Of a stretch of DNA of 64,000 nt, positions 29,823 through 39,031 are shown in pieces. Each line of letters begins with the position of its first letter. The first letter of the stretch is position 1. The stretch is from assembly GCA_964036045.1 (NCBI GenBank), contig OZ038384.1:43897704-43961703 (forward strand). The letters run 5' to 3'. A model generated the notes under the pieces. That model had not been told where the DNA came from. It saw nothing but the letters and a program-made list of their open reading frames with translations, and ran no database searches. The DNA is from Eutreptiella sp. 'Long Island Sound 2002'. Taxonomy: Eukaryota; Euglenozoa; Euglenophyceae; Eutreptiales; Eutreptiaceae. A program made the position numbers and the translations under genes.

Positions 29823-30502
29823 CTGTTGTCAAGAGGATGCCAAATCGAAAAGCGGCTGCACGGGTGGGCCGTCTCCTCGCTTTTAGACGCGACTCCCCCC
29901 CCCCCCAGTAGAAGTGGGCCGAAGGCCCCTGGGGGGGGGGGGGGGGGTTTGGGGGGGGGGGGGGGGGGTAGCCGCCGAGGAGGGCTTCTCTAAAAATTCT
30001 CGGGGGTCCCCAACAAAGGGAACAAAATAGAAACTCAAAACCTACGCCGGGGGTCACCATGATGCACCACGCAACGAAGCGTGGATTCAAAGATTGTCCT
30101 AAGTGCGCCCCCTTAACGCACCCCCTAAAAGGTCACCGGTGGGGCACGGGTCCAAAAAGATGCCCGGCGCGCGCCCGGCGCGCTAACGTTCCCCCTATGT
30201 ATGGCTAGTAGCCATTGACCCTTGGTAACTAAGTGGGCCCGGAGGGGGGGGGGGGGGGAGTCGCGTACCCGGACCGAGGAGACGGCCCCCCCGTGAGCGG
30301 CTGACATAAATTTGTGCATTTGATCCAGACGGTACTGGGTGCCTTCAGTCAACATCTCACCTTTTTGGGTAAAGCAGCGGCGACACGTTTTGTTGACAAG
30401 GAAGGAGGTAGCAGCTGGACAGGGTACTGGACCGTGGTGAGTCCCTTTCGATGATTCTTCTGAAGCATTGAGGCACAGTTGGTGGGGTGTGCAAGGTGAC
30501 AT
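29823..30502 (-). pseudogene. Exon-like ORF disrupted by MITE copy 2
   Basis: The minus strand reads MSPCTPHQLCLNASEESSKG, then FLVNKTCRRCFTQKGEMLTE and DQMHKFMSAA up to 30304, where the MITE (29859-30295) begins. If the MITE and one target duplication are ignored, the frame continues into FRFGILLTTG and ends at a consensus donor, AACAG/GTGAGC (exon end 29823, phase 1). Open frame on both sides of the insertion, in phase, plus a good donor suggest this was a real exon before insertion. The peptide is Cys-rich (CPAAT...CRRCFT) but matches no family I know. An overlapping frame (30549-30349) is the main alternative. Confidence 0.4.
29859..30295. mobile_element. hAT-type MITE, copy 2 (437 bp) with 8-bp target duplication
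   Basis: Flanked by exact duplications AGCGGCTG at 29851-29858 and 30296-30303. Same terminal inverted repeats as copy 1 and nearly identical interior (GGTCCCCAACAAAGGGAACA, GGGGCACGGGTCCAAAAAGA), but without the internal duplication. The G tract is longer and split (29931-29947 and 29951-29968). Non-coding. Close identity to copy 1 implies recent activity of the family. Confidence 0.92.
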
Positions 30503-30503
30503 C

Positions 30504-31142
30504 GTTTGGTGCAGGATCGGTCAATCAGTCCTAGGCAAAAAGCCGCCAAAATCAGAGACTGCGACCCCTAACACTCAATGGTCTGCAGACGGATGCATGC
30601 GCCTGAGTTTACACGATCTTCACTCTAATCTTAGTTTGATCCAGGTCCGCTCCAAAAGGTCCATCCGGTGTCGTTCCAACCGTTTGGCTCCCTGACCTCC
30701 CTGACTGTGGTAAAGGCACTACCTTTGGGTTTCACCTTACCAACACTGGCGCTGTCACTTGGTTCATGTTCGTTGATTGCTTGAGCTTGGTTCATGACAG
30801 ACATATCATGCCACACACATTTTTTTTATTTTTTTGGAGGGGGTCGAGACCTCGGTAAGCCAACCTGCTCGCAGGACAGTACTTGGTCCATGTGTGCCAT
30901 CTCAGCAACCCTGTATTCCAATGCCCTGGCTTTCTGGCTCACTAAAGCTTGTCCTCAATCATTCACTCTTTTGGTACATCGGCCACCCTCCACACATTTC
31001 GCAGTTCCAACACACCCTGCTAAGGCAAAAAAGCCTTTGTCCGGATCCTTTCAACACCCACACCCACAAAGAGGTGCCACCCCGTGCAAGAACAATGGTA
31101 GAGGCACTGACAAGAGCGGAAACAACGCGTCCTGTTGTTCTA
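30504..31142. other. No gene decided
   Basis: Short ORFs on both strands (for example plus 30794-31213, minus 30631-30816). An oligo-T tract lies at 30823-30836. Nothing recognised. Confidence 0.3.
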
Positions 31143-31158
31143 AAAGGGCGTTGTTTAT

Positions 31159-31358
31159 TTTTTTTTGTTCCGACACTGGTGAGTTCAGCCATCAAGGCAG
31201 ACAGTGTGCTTAGGCAGCAGTGGCCTAGGGGTATGTACAGCAAAGTCAGCTTAGCCACTGGGTTGGATGCGGGTGAGGCAGTTCTCCACAGAGGGAGAGC
31301 CCAATGGGGGCGCAGGACCTGTATGTACTGTACACTCCATGCAGGTGGTGGGTTCTGA
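31159..31358 (-). mobile_element. SINE-like retroposon, copy B, with 16-bp target duplication
   Basis: Flanked by AAAGGGCGTTGTTTAT at 31143-31158 and 31359-31374, a perfect 16-bp direct repeat. The left end carries T8-9, which on the minus strand is a short A-tail at the 3' end. Length about 200 bp, no ORF. These are hallmarks of LINE-mobilised retroposition. TGGCTAAGCTGA in the interior resembles an A-box, but no B-box follows, so origin from a tRNA is not shown; it could be a 5'-truncated retroposed RNA. A diverged copy lies at 25076-25284. Confidence 0.8.
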
Positions 31359-31611
31359 AAGGGCGTTGTTTATGCGCAGTTTGAGCATCGCAAAGATAGC
31401 AAAGGAAAGCATGATTGAGGTCCAAACAACCCTATCTTTGGAGATGCTGGGGAGGAGTAAAAAACTAGTACGATGGTACCCAGCATCCCCAAATCCCATC
31501 TCCAGCCCCAAATCCCAGAAAAAAATTGATCTTTATAGAATACCAGCAAATGAAAACAACAAATTTCATAGCACTTTGTGTGGTTCGGAAAAGGATGTTG
31601 TCCTTACAAGG

Positions 31612-31675
31612 GCCATGAGGCAACGGATACTGGGCTCGCATACGCCCCCGTGTCACAGGGGGGGGGGGGGTAGGG
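31612..31675. repeat. Fragment of the 1.1-kb repeat end
   Basis: GGGCCATGAGGCAACGGATA to TGTCACAGG matches 9582-9631 and the equivalent end at 15818, then breaks into a G tract. It is the same terminal 50 bp in all three places, so it may be a true element end. Confidence 0.75.
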
Positions 31676-31738
31676 GCTGAGACAGTGTCCCCCGTGGAGG
31701 GACATGCCTCACACGCATGAAGCTGCAGGTTTGCCAAT

Positions 31739-33358
31739 TCACATCGCCCATACTCGAGGCCTGTCTTCCGCCTTGGCCATCTTGCCGATTGCTCTGAGTT
31801 GTAGCCTGTGTAGGTCTGTGACGGTAGCCCGTATGAGTTTGAGTTTCTCCAGCATCCGTATCCCCGCCACCAAGTTGTTTGCCGCCGAGTAGCCCCGCTT
31901 TCGTAGTGCCAGTTCTGCGAACCGCCGTTGAATCGCCACCGCCAGTGGTTCATCGGTGCCGCACCCTCGCAATGCCATCTGTACCTGTTGCATATACGTC
32001 GCCGATGAGCTGGCCTCCACTCCTCGGATCGCCATCGCCGTACCCACTGTTCCCCATTCCTCTGTCCTGGCGTGCATGACGGCATCGTGGGCCTGCCAGG
32101 TCTCGGCCACCGTGGCTCCCATGTCCGGCCCCAGTGCCACCTTCGACCCGGCCCCGACTCCGTTGAGCTCTTGTCATTGCTGTTGTCCTGGGTCTAGGGC
32201 CCGCGATTGCAGCAAGTCCTGTACCATGCGGAGAACGGCATCATCCGAGCCCTCCCGTTGTCCGCCCGCCACCCCCGCCTGTCCGACCGGTGTCGCTGGC
32301 TGTGGCAACAGGGACACCCTCCCCTGTGCCCCACACGGGAACATCTCCCAGTGGAGCTGCCCACAGCGCCTGCAGTTGGCGGGGGGTGGGCCATTCAGGT
32401 CGAAGGTCCACCCCTTGTTACTGGTCATCACAGTCTGGTCCCCCACCTGCGATATTTTGGCCTGGACGTGCGGCTGGTTCAGGGTGCCTGTCAGTGCTGC
32501 CTGCGGGCAATTTCTGGCCCAGTGCCCAATCTGGCCGCAGACAAAACACAGACCCCCTCCCACCGGGGTCCCCATGATCTGCTGTCCTCCTGGAGTGTTG
32601 ATCGCTCTGCCCAGCGGCGCCCCCGGTGCCGTGTGTGTTCCTGGATTCCCTGCACCTTGCACTTGTTGTGGTATTGGCATGTGGGAATTGCGTCCCTGCC
32701 TTTTGTTTCTCAATTCCTCATGCACGACCTTCCATATCTTTGTTGACAGTTCATGGGCGTCCCACTGTGGGTCTTTCTTGGAGTACGTCATCAGTCCAAC
32801 CGCCAGGGTCTGCATCCATTGGTATGGCAGTGTTTCCGCCAGCATCCGCTCCAGTTCTTGCTTCGTCAGCCTTGGTATAGCCGCCGCTCTGAGTCTTTCA
32901 TTCTCCAGTTTCGTTGCCGCCAGGAGTTGCACCAGCTCTGCCACTTCATGCGACGCCAAACCGCCGACCGCCGGTGATGGTGGTCTTGTGATCTCTGTTC
33001 CCGCATTGCCTTGCCCCGTCCCCTGAGTCTCATCATGGACAAACCTTTTATTCACGTAGTCAGGCGCCAGGCCCTTCCGGATCGCATAGCAGCGCAGCGC
33101 TGTGAGGAAGGTGTTCTTGTCCAGGTGGCTGACACCAATCTGCCCCGCGAACTCGGACACCACATCTGCACCCACCTGCAGGTCCACTATTCTCTCCTGC
33201 TCCTCAATCAACCATTCGCCGCTCCTCTCCTGGTACTCCTGTTGACCCTGGATTGTCTCGAACGGCCCGAGCACCCACATCCTGAACTTGGCCAGCCCCG
33301 GGTCGGGTCCTGAATTGTCCACCACCGGGTTCTTGTCTTGTTCCATAGTCTCAGACAT
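31739..33358 (-). pseudogene. Gag-like protein with two zinc-binding clusters; one in-frame TGA
   Basis: The frame is open for 539 codons from ATG 33358 (MSETMEQDKNPVVDNSG) to 31739 except for TGA at codon 395 (32176-32174). Residues about 150-170 form a helical region (VAELVQLLAATKLENERLRA). A retroviral-type CCHC knuckle follows (CFVCGQIGHWARNC), then a second cluster CRRCGQLHWEMFPC (CX2CX3HX5C). Beyond the TGA, 144 codons remain open and helical (ALRKRGYSAANNLVAGIRML). The stop context is CAA TGA CAA, similar to leaky stop contexts, but CGA to TGA decay explains it equally well. No protease, RT or integrase follows, so it is either a LINE/DIRS-type ORF1 or an orphan gag. Known role of such proteins: RNA packaging. 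Confidence 0.75.
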
Positions 33359-33534
33359 TTATGTGTTCACCCAATGGAAGCGCACCCGGGCGGGGGCCAA
33401 GAAAAACAGTAAGCACTATGAACAAAACGTATGTTTTTGGCAAAACATCGGTTCGGACCTGGGTGCCCATGAACACCATCGGCCGGATGGCGTGAACTCC
33501 GTCTGGCGTCAGCAACCAAAAAAAACACAATGAT

Positions 33535-34030
33535 GCAAGATAGCTCCCCTAATGTGTTGCCACTGTTTGCTGTCATGCCCATCTCCGCGGGTCCTCTTTT
33601 AATTGTTGGTATTGGTGGTCACATATCGTGGGTTGCTTTGCCATTGCTATTTTGTACTGTGGTATGCTTCCCATGTATGCATTTTGTTGGTGCTGTTGTT
33701 GGTGTCACCACAACGCAATGTTCCCGTCATGGCTTCCTGCTAGTGTCACGGTCATATACACTCGAACAAATGGTGACCACGTCGCAGCCTCCATGAATTG
33801 ACTACAAGCCTCCAGGAATTAGCAACAAGCTTCCAAGAGTTAATTGGGGGCCTCAAGGATTTAACAGCAACTGTCCAGGAATTGAAAACAAGCAACATCA
33901 GAAACCGCACGGGGTAATTTCGGCACGGGATAATTTCGGCATACTGCGAGGGACATCATTTTGAGGGCTTCCAAGGGGAGACCATTGGCCCTAGTATTAG
34001 ACTAAAAGCGGGCACAGTGCACGGCCGGTG
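33535..34030. repeat. Non-coding, with imperfect ~25-bp repeats
   Basis: At 33793-33890 four imperfect units related to CCAGGAATTAGCAACAAGCT occur, and at 33908-33940 GGGGTAATTTCGGCA is repeated once. A plus-strand ORF (33530-33796) is hydrophobic (ISAGPLLIVGIGGHISWVAL), possibly membrane-spanning by chance; no start context or homology supports it. Confidence 0.45.
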
Positions 34031-34215
34031 CGCGCGCTGTGCAGATACTCTCCCGCAACCCATTGCTACTGTACATGTTATGCAACCGTGTCAGCAGCCA
34101 GCAGAGGACGACATGTATTGAGGGTGAGGAGGGGAGAGGCTCAAGGACAGACAACAGGGAGGCGCGCCGAAAAACACGCTCCTTGTCGGATCAAGATATG
34201 GGACTAATCAACTCC

Positions 34216-35019
34216 CTATCCGGCTACGTCCCACCGGATAGGGGACCCAGTGAGCTGGATGCCGTCTGCGTGATGGAAGGCCTGCCGCACGGGGGACCTA
34301 GTGAGTTGCACAGCGCAGGTGTCCCCCTTTTCGTGGGAGCGCGAGTGTTTGCCACGCGTGCCCTCTAGCAAGGGGGCACGTTTCCTCTTGAGGAGAAGGC
34401 GGCGGACGATGCCGGCCTCTGCGGCCAAGTGACGTACCTTCTGGGACCAGGCGCTGGCCAACCAGTGGTCGGAGGTCGCCGTCCACCGGGCCGCCTGAGT
34501 CGCCAAGTGTTGCAGGGCACTCATGGACACCGCCTGGGAAAATAGGACACTCTTGCGTCCGCCCGCTTGGGCGTACCTGTGGTAGCACCAGTCCCTCACC
34601 CTGCCATATTCCCTCCAAAACTCGCGGGAGGTCTTACGGAAGGATGCGAGGTACACCTCCTCCACCCCTTGGCAGCCCATGCGCAGCCACTGGCCGTGTG
34701 CGCGCATGTAGTGCGTCACCATAGCTGCCCAATTTAGGTATCTTTGGTTGGCCATCGCCATATGGTGTAGGGTGGCCTGACCAATGGTTCGCACCAGCCG
34801 TGTGTAGACCTCGTATAGCTGCCCATGCAAGGATAACGTGGGAAGGTATGAGTGGGCGTAGGAGTGAAGCTGTAGGAGGGGGTGTGCTAACTATTCCCTC
34901 ATGGCCAACGAGGTACGCGCCACGGAGTGCCTAAACCAGAAACGAAGGCCAAGCATGGCAGTGTGCCAAGCATTCAACATCTTCATGGGTAAGCCGATGT
35001 GCTCGCAAAATAGGGACAT
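34216..35019 (-). pseudogene. Unrecognised 268-codon ORF with one in-frame TAG
   Basis: ATG 35019 (MSLFCEHIGLPMKMLNAWHT) to the stop at 34216, open except for TAG at 34893-34891 (after TSLAMRE). Downstream it reads LYEVYTRLVRTIGQATLHHM, SREFWREYGRVRDWCYHRYA and HLAAEAGIVRRLLLKRKRAP, i.e. helical, with a basic C-terminal patch. The composition is clearly protein-like and both sides of the stop are in the same frame. No family recognised. Near the 3' end a short direct repeat produces QLTRSPVRQAFHHADGIQLT. Position between a gag-like ORF and LINE-2 suggests transposon origin, without proof. Confidence 0.45.
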
Positions 35020-35439
35020 CACTGTGCCCGCTCAGACGCAAGCAACCCTCTTGAACTGAGTGTGTGGGCTCCTGGTACAACCCCAATGTATGTACTGCAT
35101 GCAAATGATGCGCGCACCATGTCCACAACTCCTCCTCATGGCTGTTGCATCTCGTTGGACAAAGATACCTTGGAAATTAAGCACCCACGACCCACCACCA
35201 GACCTGGCACTAGTATCCGGCATGCCCTATGTCGGCACACGCGAGTGCCGCTGCCCAATGCAAGCCCCATCCCCCGCCACATACCGCCAGAAGCTGCCGG
35301 ATGCTGTTTTGTTTGGGCCAACACATGCAATGCTTGGGTTGAATCGGGCACCTCGGATGGTCAAGCCACATTTGCAGGTTACATTCACAATGAGCTGCGT
35401 GGAAAAAGGGAAAAGAACAAAAACCACAAACATAGGACA

Positions 35440-35525
35440 AGTTATGCACACTAGATATTGATCCACCGACCTTCAATCCAGGAGGCAAGCATTCAACCGA
35501 GCTATTGTTGACATCCACCATCCCT
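35440..35525 (-). ncRNA. Degenerate tRNA-like sequence
   Basis: On the minus strand AATAGCTCGGTTGAATGC, then TTGCCTCCTGGATTGAAGG, then GGTGGATCAATATC keep the order and spacing of a tRNA D-arm/A-box, anticodon arm (CCT possible) and T-arm. The B-box is poor and arms mispair, so this is at most a tRNA relic or SINE head. Confidence 0.35.
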
Positions 35526-36598
35526 ATATAACAAATCATCCAAAGCGTGTACATGTGTTCAGAGAAAGTCCCAACCACGGTTTTGCCATCACTTTTGAAT
35601 TCTCCGTCAAATTCTGAGCATTTTGGGTATACACACATAGAGGGAAATGAAAAATGTACACCCGGCATTCAACAACAAAAAAAAAAAGTGCTGGCGCCTC
35701 CGGTGCCAAGATGCCCGCCAACAATGGTCAAGCCCTATGTGGTAACCTGGGGCCGGGAGGGGGTGGGGGGTCGGCGGGGGCTGTTGGGGTGGGTATCTGA
35801 ACAAAAGGCCCCCCGTAGCACAAGGGGAGGAAAACGTTTACATCATGCTTTGCCGGATGCTGCCAGATACTTGCCCATTGGTGTGCCAGATACCGCCATG
35901 CACACACAATGTTTTTGCCGGATCTAGCACCATGTTTGCCCGACACCTACATCTTTCTTTTTGTTTTTGGGTTTGGCGAACTTATTGTCCAAGGAAGCTC
36001 TCGGGTGGCGCACGATTAGTGGTCAACACAAGCAGGAAAGGCACAATATGTTCTCCTTCTAGCACGGGGTTGGAGTACCTCCACCTACAATATCTAACCT
36101 TTGCATTTTTTTTTGCATCTGCTAGCCTTGAGTCCAGCCCGTTGTTGGGGGTGGGGGGGGGGGGGAATCATGGCAAGGCCTCGATCCATAATAGTAATAC
36201 ATATTGGTCTGTTCACAGACTATCTCGGTCACCCTAGATTTCCATTCTTAGCCATGTTAGAGGCTAGGGCACATGCCGGAATTTCAGCGTAGTAGACTTG
36301 TTGTGGTCCATGGACCCGCAAGGGTGCCATCAAGTTGCCGTTTGTATCCCCCCCTTGCCCTACCGTGTTGTTTGGAGCCATCAGTGCATCACTGCGTGGT
36401 GGGTGGCTCTCTCGTGTAAAATATGGTGTGGATTACGATCTTGTTTGGTACTTCGGTGACCACGTGCGCCGCTTGGTCGTGTGTGCACAGGCATCAGCAA
36501 ACGCGGGGTACGTGGACACGGTGTGGAACCGCAACCATTGGCAGCATGACAGGTCCATTAGCCACAATATACATCCGTGTTCCGGAGCATTGCCAGCC
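35526..36598. other. No gene recognised
   Basis: Short ORFs only. A-run at about 35676-35688, GT/GGGGG tract at 35755-35785 and G run at 36149-36164. Nothing further identified. Confidence 0.4.
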
Positions 36599-38789
36599 CT
36601 ACCCAACTAAGATACAGTCGTCGTCATCGCTTTCAGAATCAACATAGCACAACTCATTGTCACCCAATGCCACGGCATCAAGGTCCGCATCATCATCGGA
36701 GTCTACCTGAGACCCGTTTTGGTCACCAACATCATGTGCTCTTTTGCGTTTTCTGGGTACCTTTTCCCAAATGGGCAGTCCCAACGCCATAGCATCATGT
36801 GGTAACATTCCACGTAGGTGTGCAGCTGTTCCTGCATAGTCATCAAAAAAGGAACTATAGTCACGACCACGGGGCGGTTGCTGGTGCTGGATCATCTGAT
36901 CAGCTACAGCGCGGCGGTCTGCCTTGTCAGACGCTTTGCCAAAGAGGTATAAAAGAGTGTGAAGGCTTTGGTGCAGTAGGATATACTCCGACTCAACCAG
37001 GCTTGTTGAGTCCATGAGGGCAGGTGGAAATTTGAACCTGTCTGGCCAAATGTTGGTACCTGTTACGCAGGCGGCCTTAGGATTATCCTCCATCTCACCT
37101 ATTTTGATATCTACAAAGGGAGCCGTGCCTGAGGTCAAACAGTGCAACAAGTTTTGCAACCTACCCTGCACCGTTTGGACGCATCCCAATGGTATATGGG
37201 GCTTGTGCTGGAACGTGGTTCCTTGTCGAGCCTTTTTGATGGTCAAAAACAGGGACTCATATTGCTCCAGTGTGGTAGCATTGAGATCATGGTTTGATGC
37301 TTTCACAAGACGAGACAACATAGATTCGCCTTTCTCTTCAACATGTGCAGTACCTGGCAATGCATCATGGAAGGAACTCCACAGAAGGAGAGCAGTGCGG
37401 ATAGTGTTTTTATAGTTGCCGTCACTACGTGTCGGCTTGATCTTCCGCGGCAGAAACAAACTGCATTCTAAAACCTTGCGTGCTGCAACACCAGTGCCAG
37501 AGGCCCAATGTCTCCAAGAGCAGTCACACACCATTATACCTAACTGCAAGACAGCAGGAACATAAGCCTGCAATAATTCCCTCACGGCCTCCCGGCGCTC
37601 CTTCCATCCGGAGGCCACGGTCGAATTGAGACTGCAGTGCGTGATACGCAAGGTACCACGAAAGAATGAGCCTCTCCACGACAATGAGAGCGGGGTACTG
37701 GTACACCCGTATGGCAGTTGGATCCATTAAGAAGCAATCATTCTCCACGCGGATACAAAAGGGTGAAAAAGCCATGTATAAAGCAGTGACACACGCCTTG
37801 TAACCGTGCCAAATCCCATAGACAAGGCATATGTCACGGAGCGCACCGCGTACCGGAGAAGCAACATGCTCCCTATTGTACACAACCTTTGCAACCCTCC
37901 ACCATATGTTCATGTCACAAAGTAACACCTTCACTGGGTTCCGGTTCCCAGGATTGTCTTGCGATAACCGGACCAACACGTCCCCCAATCCCGCCGTCTT
38001 GGTGACATTGATGTCCCATAACCCGTATGGCTGCCATGATGAAGTCCTAGGGTTGCACCGGCGAATATCCAACGGACAGCGAAAAAGACCAAGGGGCAGT
38101 CGATCCAATCCCAGGTCCTGCACATCAGTCAAAAACTCAGTGACCGACTCCCGCATATGCAGTGCCACGTCCTTGACCCGTGTTGTCAATTTCTCTGCGG
38201 AAGGCCACCCAGCGTATGACAATCTCACTGACAGGCCTGTGAGGACGGCGACAACGGTGCATTACAAGGAGATGTCCCGTGGTCCATCTGGATTTTTGCT
38301 GCACCGGCTCTTGCAAAACTGGTGTGCCCATGTCACATAGCATCCTTGCGTCATTTCTTGGCGGATCCGCTCTTGTGCAAGCGCAACCCGGTTGGCCAAT
38401 GGTAATTCCCGATGCAGGATAAGTCCACTTCCCCACCACTCAAGCCGCTGTTCCTTGGTCAATGCTGTCATAACCCCTGTACTTGGGACCGTTTCTGCCA
38501 CTTTCATCGGCTTTGCCAGCACCAGCATGCAGCGGAAGAGCTTGAACGCAGCAGGCACGAAGCGCATTAGCCATTGCTTAGACCCACGACTCGGCCAGTC
38601 GTGCTTCAGGTCCGTAGTACTTCGTCTTGTTCGAGGATTCAGACGCAACTCCAGGGCCATCTCCACAAGAATCAAAGCTGGTCCTCCCCCCAGAGCGCAC
38701 TCCACCAGCGAGTCCCTGTCTTGGTACATGTTAGCCCTATCTTGGTACATGTCAGCCCCGTCCAGGACGTCATACAACCCCGAGCACAA
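36599..38789 (-). pseudogene. Large unrecognised protein, one stop and one frameshift
   Basis: Three consecutive minus-strand ORFs form one protein of about 720 codons. Segment 1 (38789-38265) and segment 2 (38261 to about 37600) are in the same frame, separated only by TAA at 38264-38262 (DGPRDISL / CTVVAVLTG). Near 37600 the frame shifts and segment 3 runs to 36599. Motifs: tandem MYQDRANMYQDR near the start; VKVLLCDMNIWWRVAKVVYN and LVYGIWHGYKACVTALYMAF in segment 2; LLQLG..CDCSWRHWASG and LEQYESLFLTIKKARQGTTF in segment 3; KVPRKRKRAHDVG, a probable nuclear localisation signal; and an acidic tail ending SESDDDDCILVG. A nuclear protein with Asp- and His-containing central motifs could be a transposase or host regulator; I cannot place it in a family. 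Confidence 0.55.
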
Positions 38790-38888
38790 AACTCGTAGAC
38801 TGAATGGGGAGGCACTGCTGTCAGTCAGAATGCCCTCTGAGGCATCAAAGGCAGATCACACACAGACAGAACAAGCAGACAACAACTA

Positions 38889-39031
38889 GTTGTTTCACAG
38901 TTGACAGTGAAAGTTAGTGGTGAGAAGATGTCAGCAGGTACAATAACAGAACTTGTGCGGAGGAGGAAAGACAACATGTGGACCTAACAGGAAGTGGCTG
39001 CAAGTGGTTTCACTGTTGACGGTGAAAGTCC
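38889..39031. repeat. Pair of palindromic direct repeats 118 bp apart
   Basis: TTTCACAGTTGACAGTGAAA at 38890 and TTTCACTGTTGACGGTGAAA at 39008; each is itself an imperfect palindrome. They lie at the 3' side of LINE-2. Confidence 0.6.

Noticed and set aside
31465-32085. 206-codon Arg/Trp-rich minus-strand ORF
   Set aside because: It is a shadow frame of the gag-like ORF's downstream part.
17401-38789. Variant genetic code explaining in-frame TGA, TAA and TAG
   Set aside because: All three stop types would need reassignment, while clean frames (LINE-1 ORF1, 46758-49353) end normally and the RT Arg is best explained by CGA to TGA.
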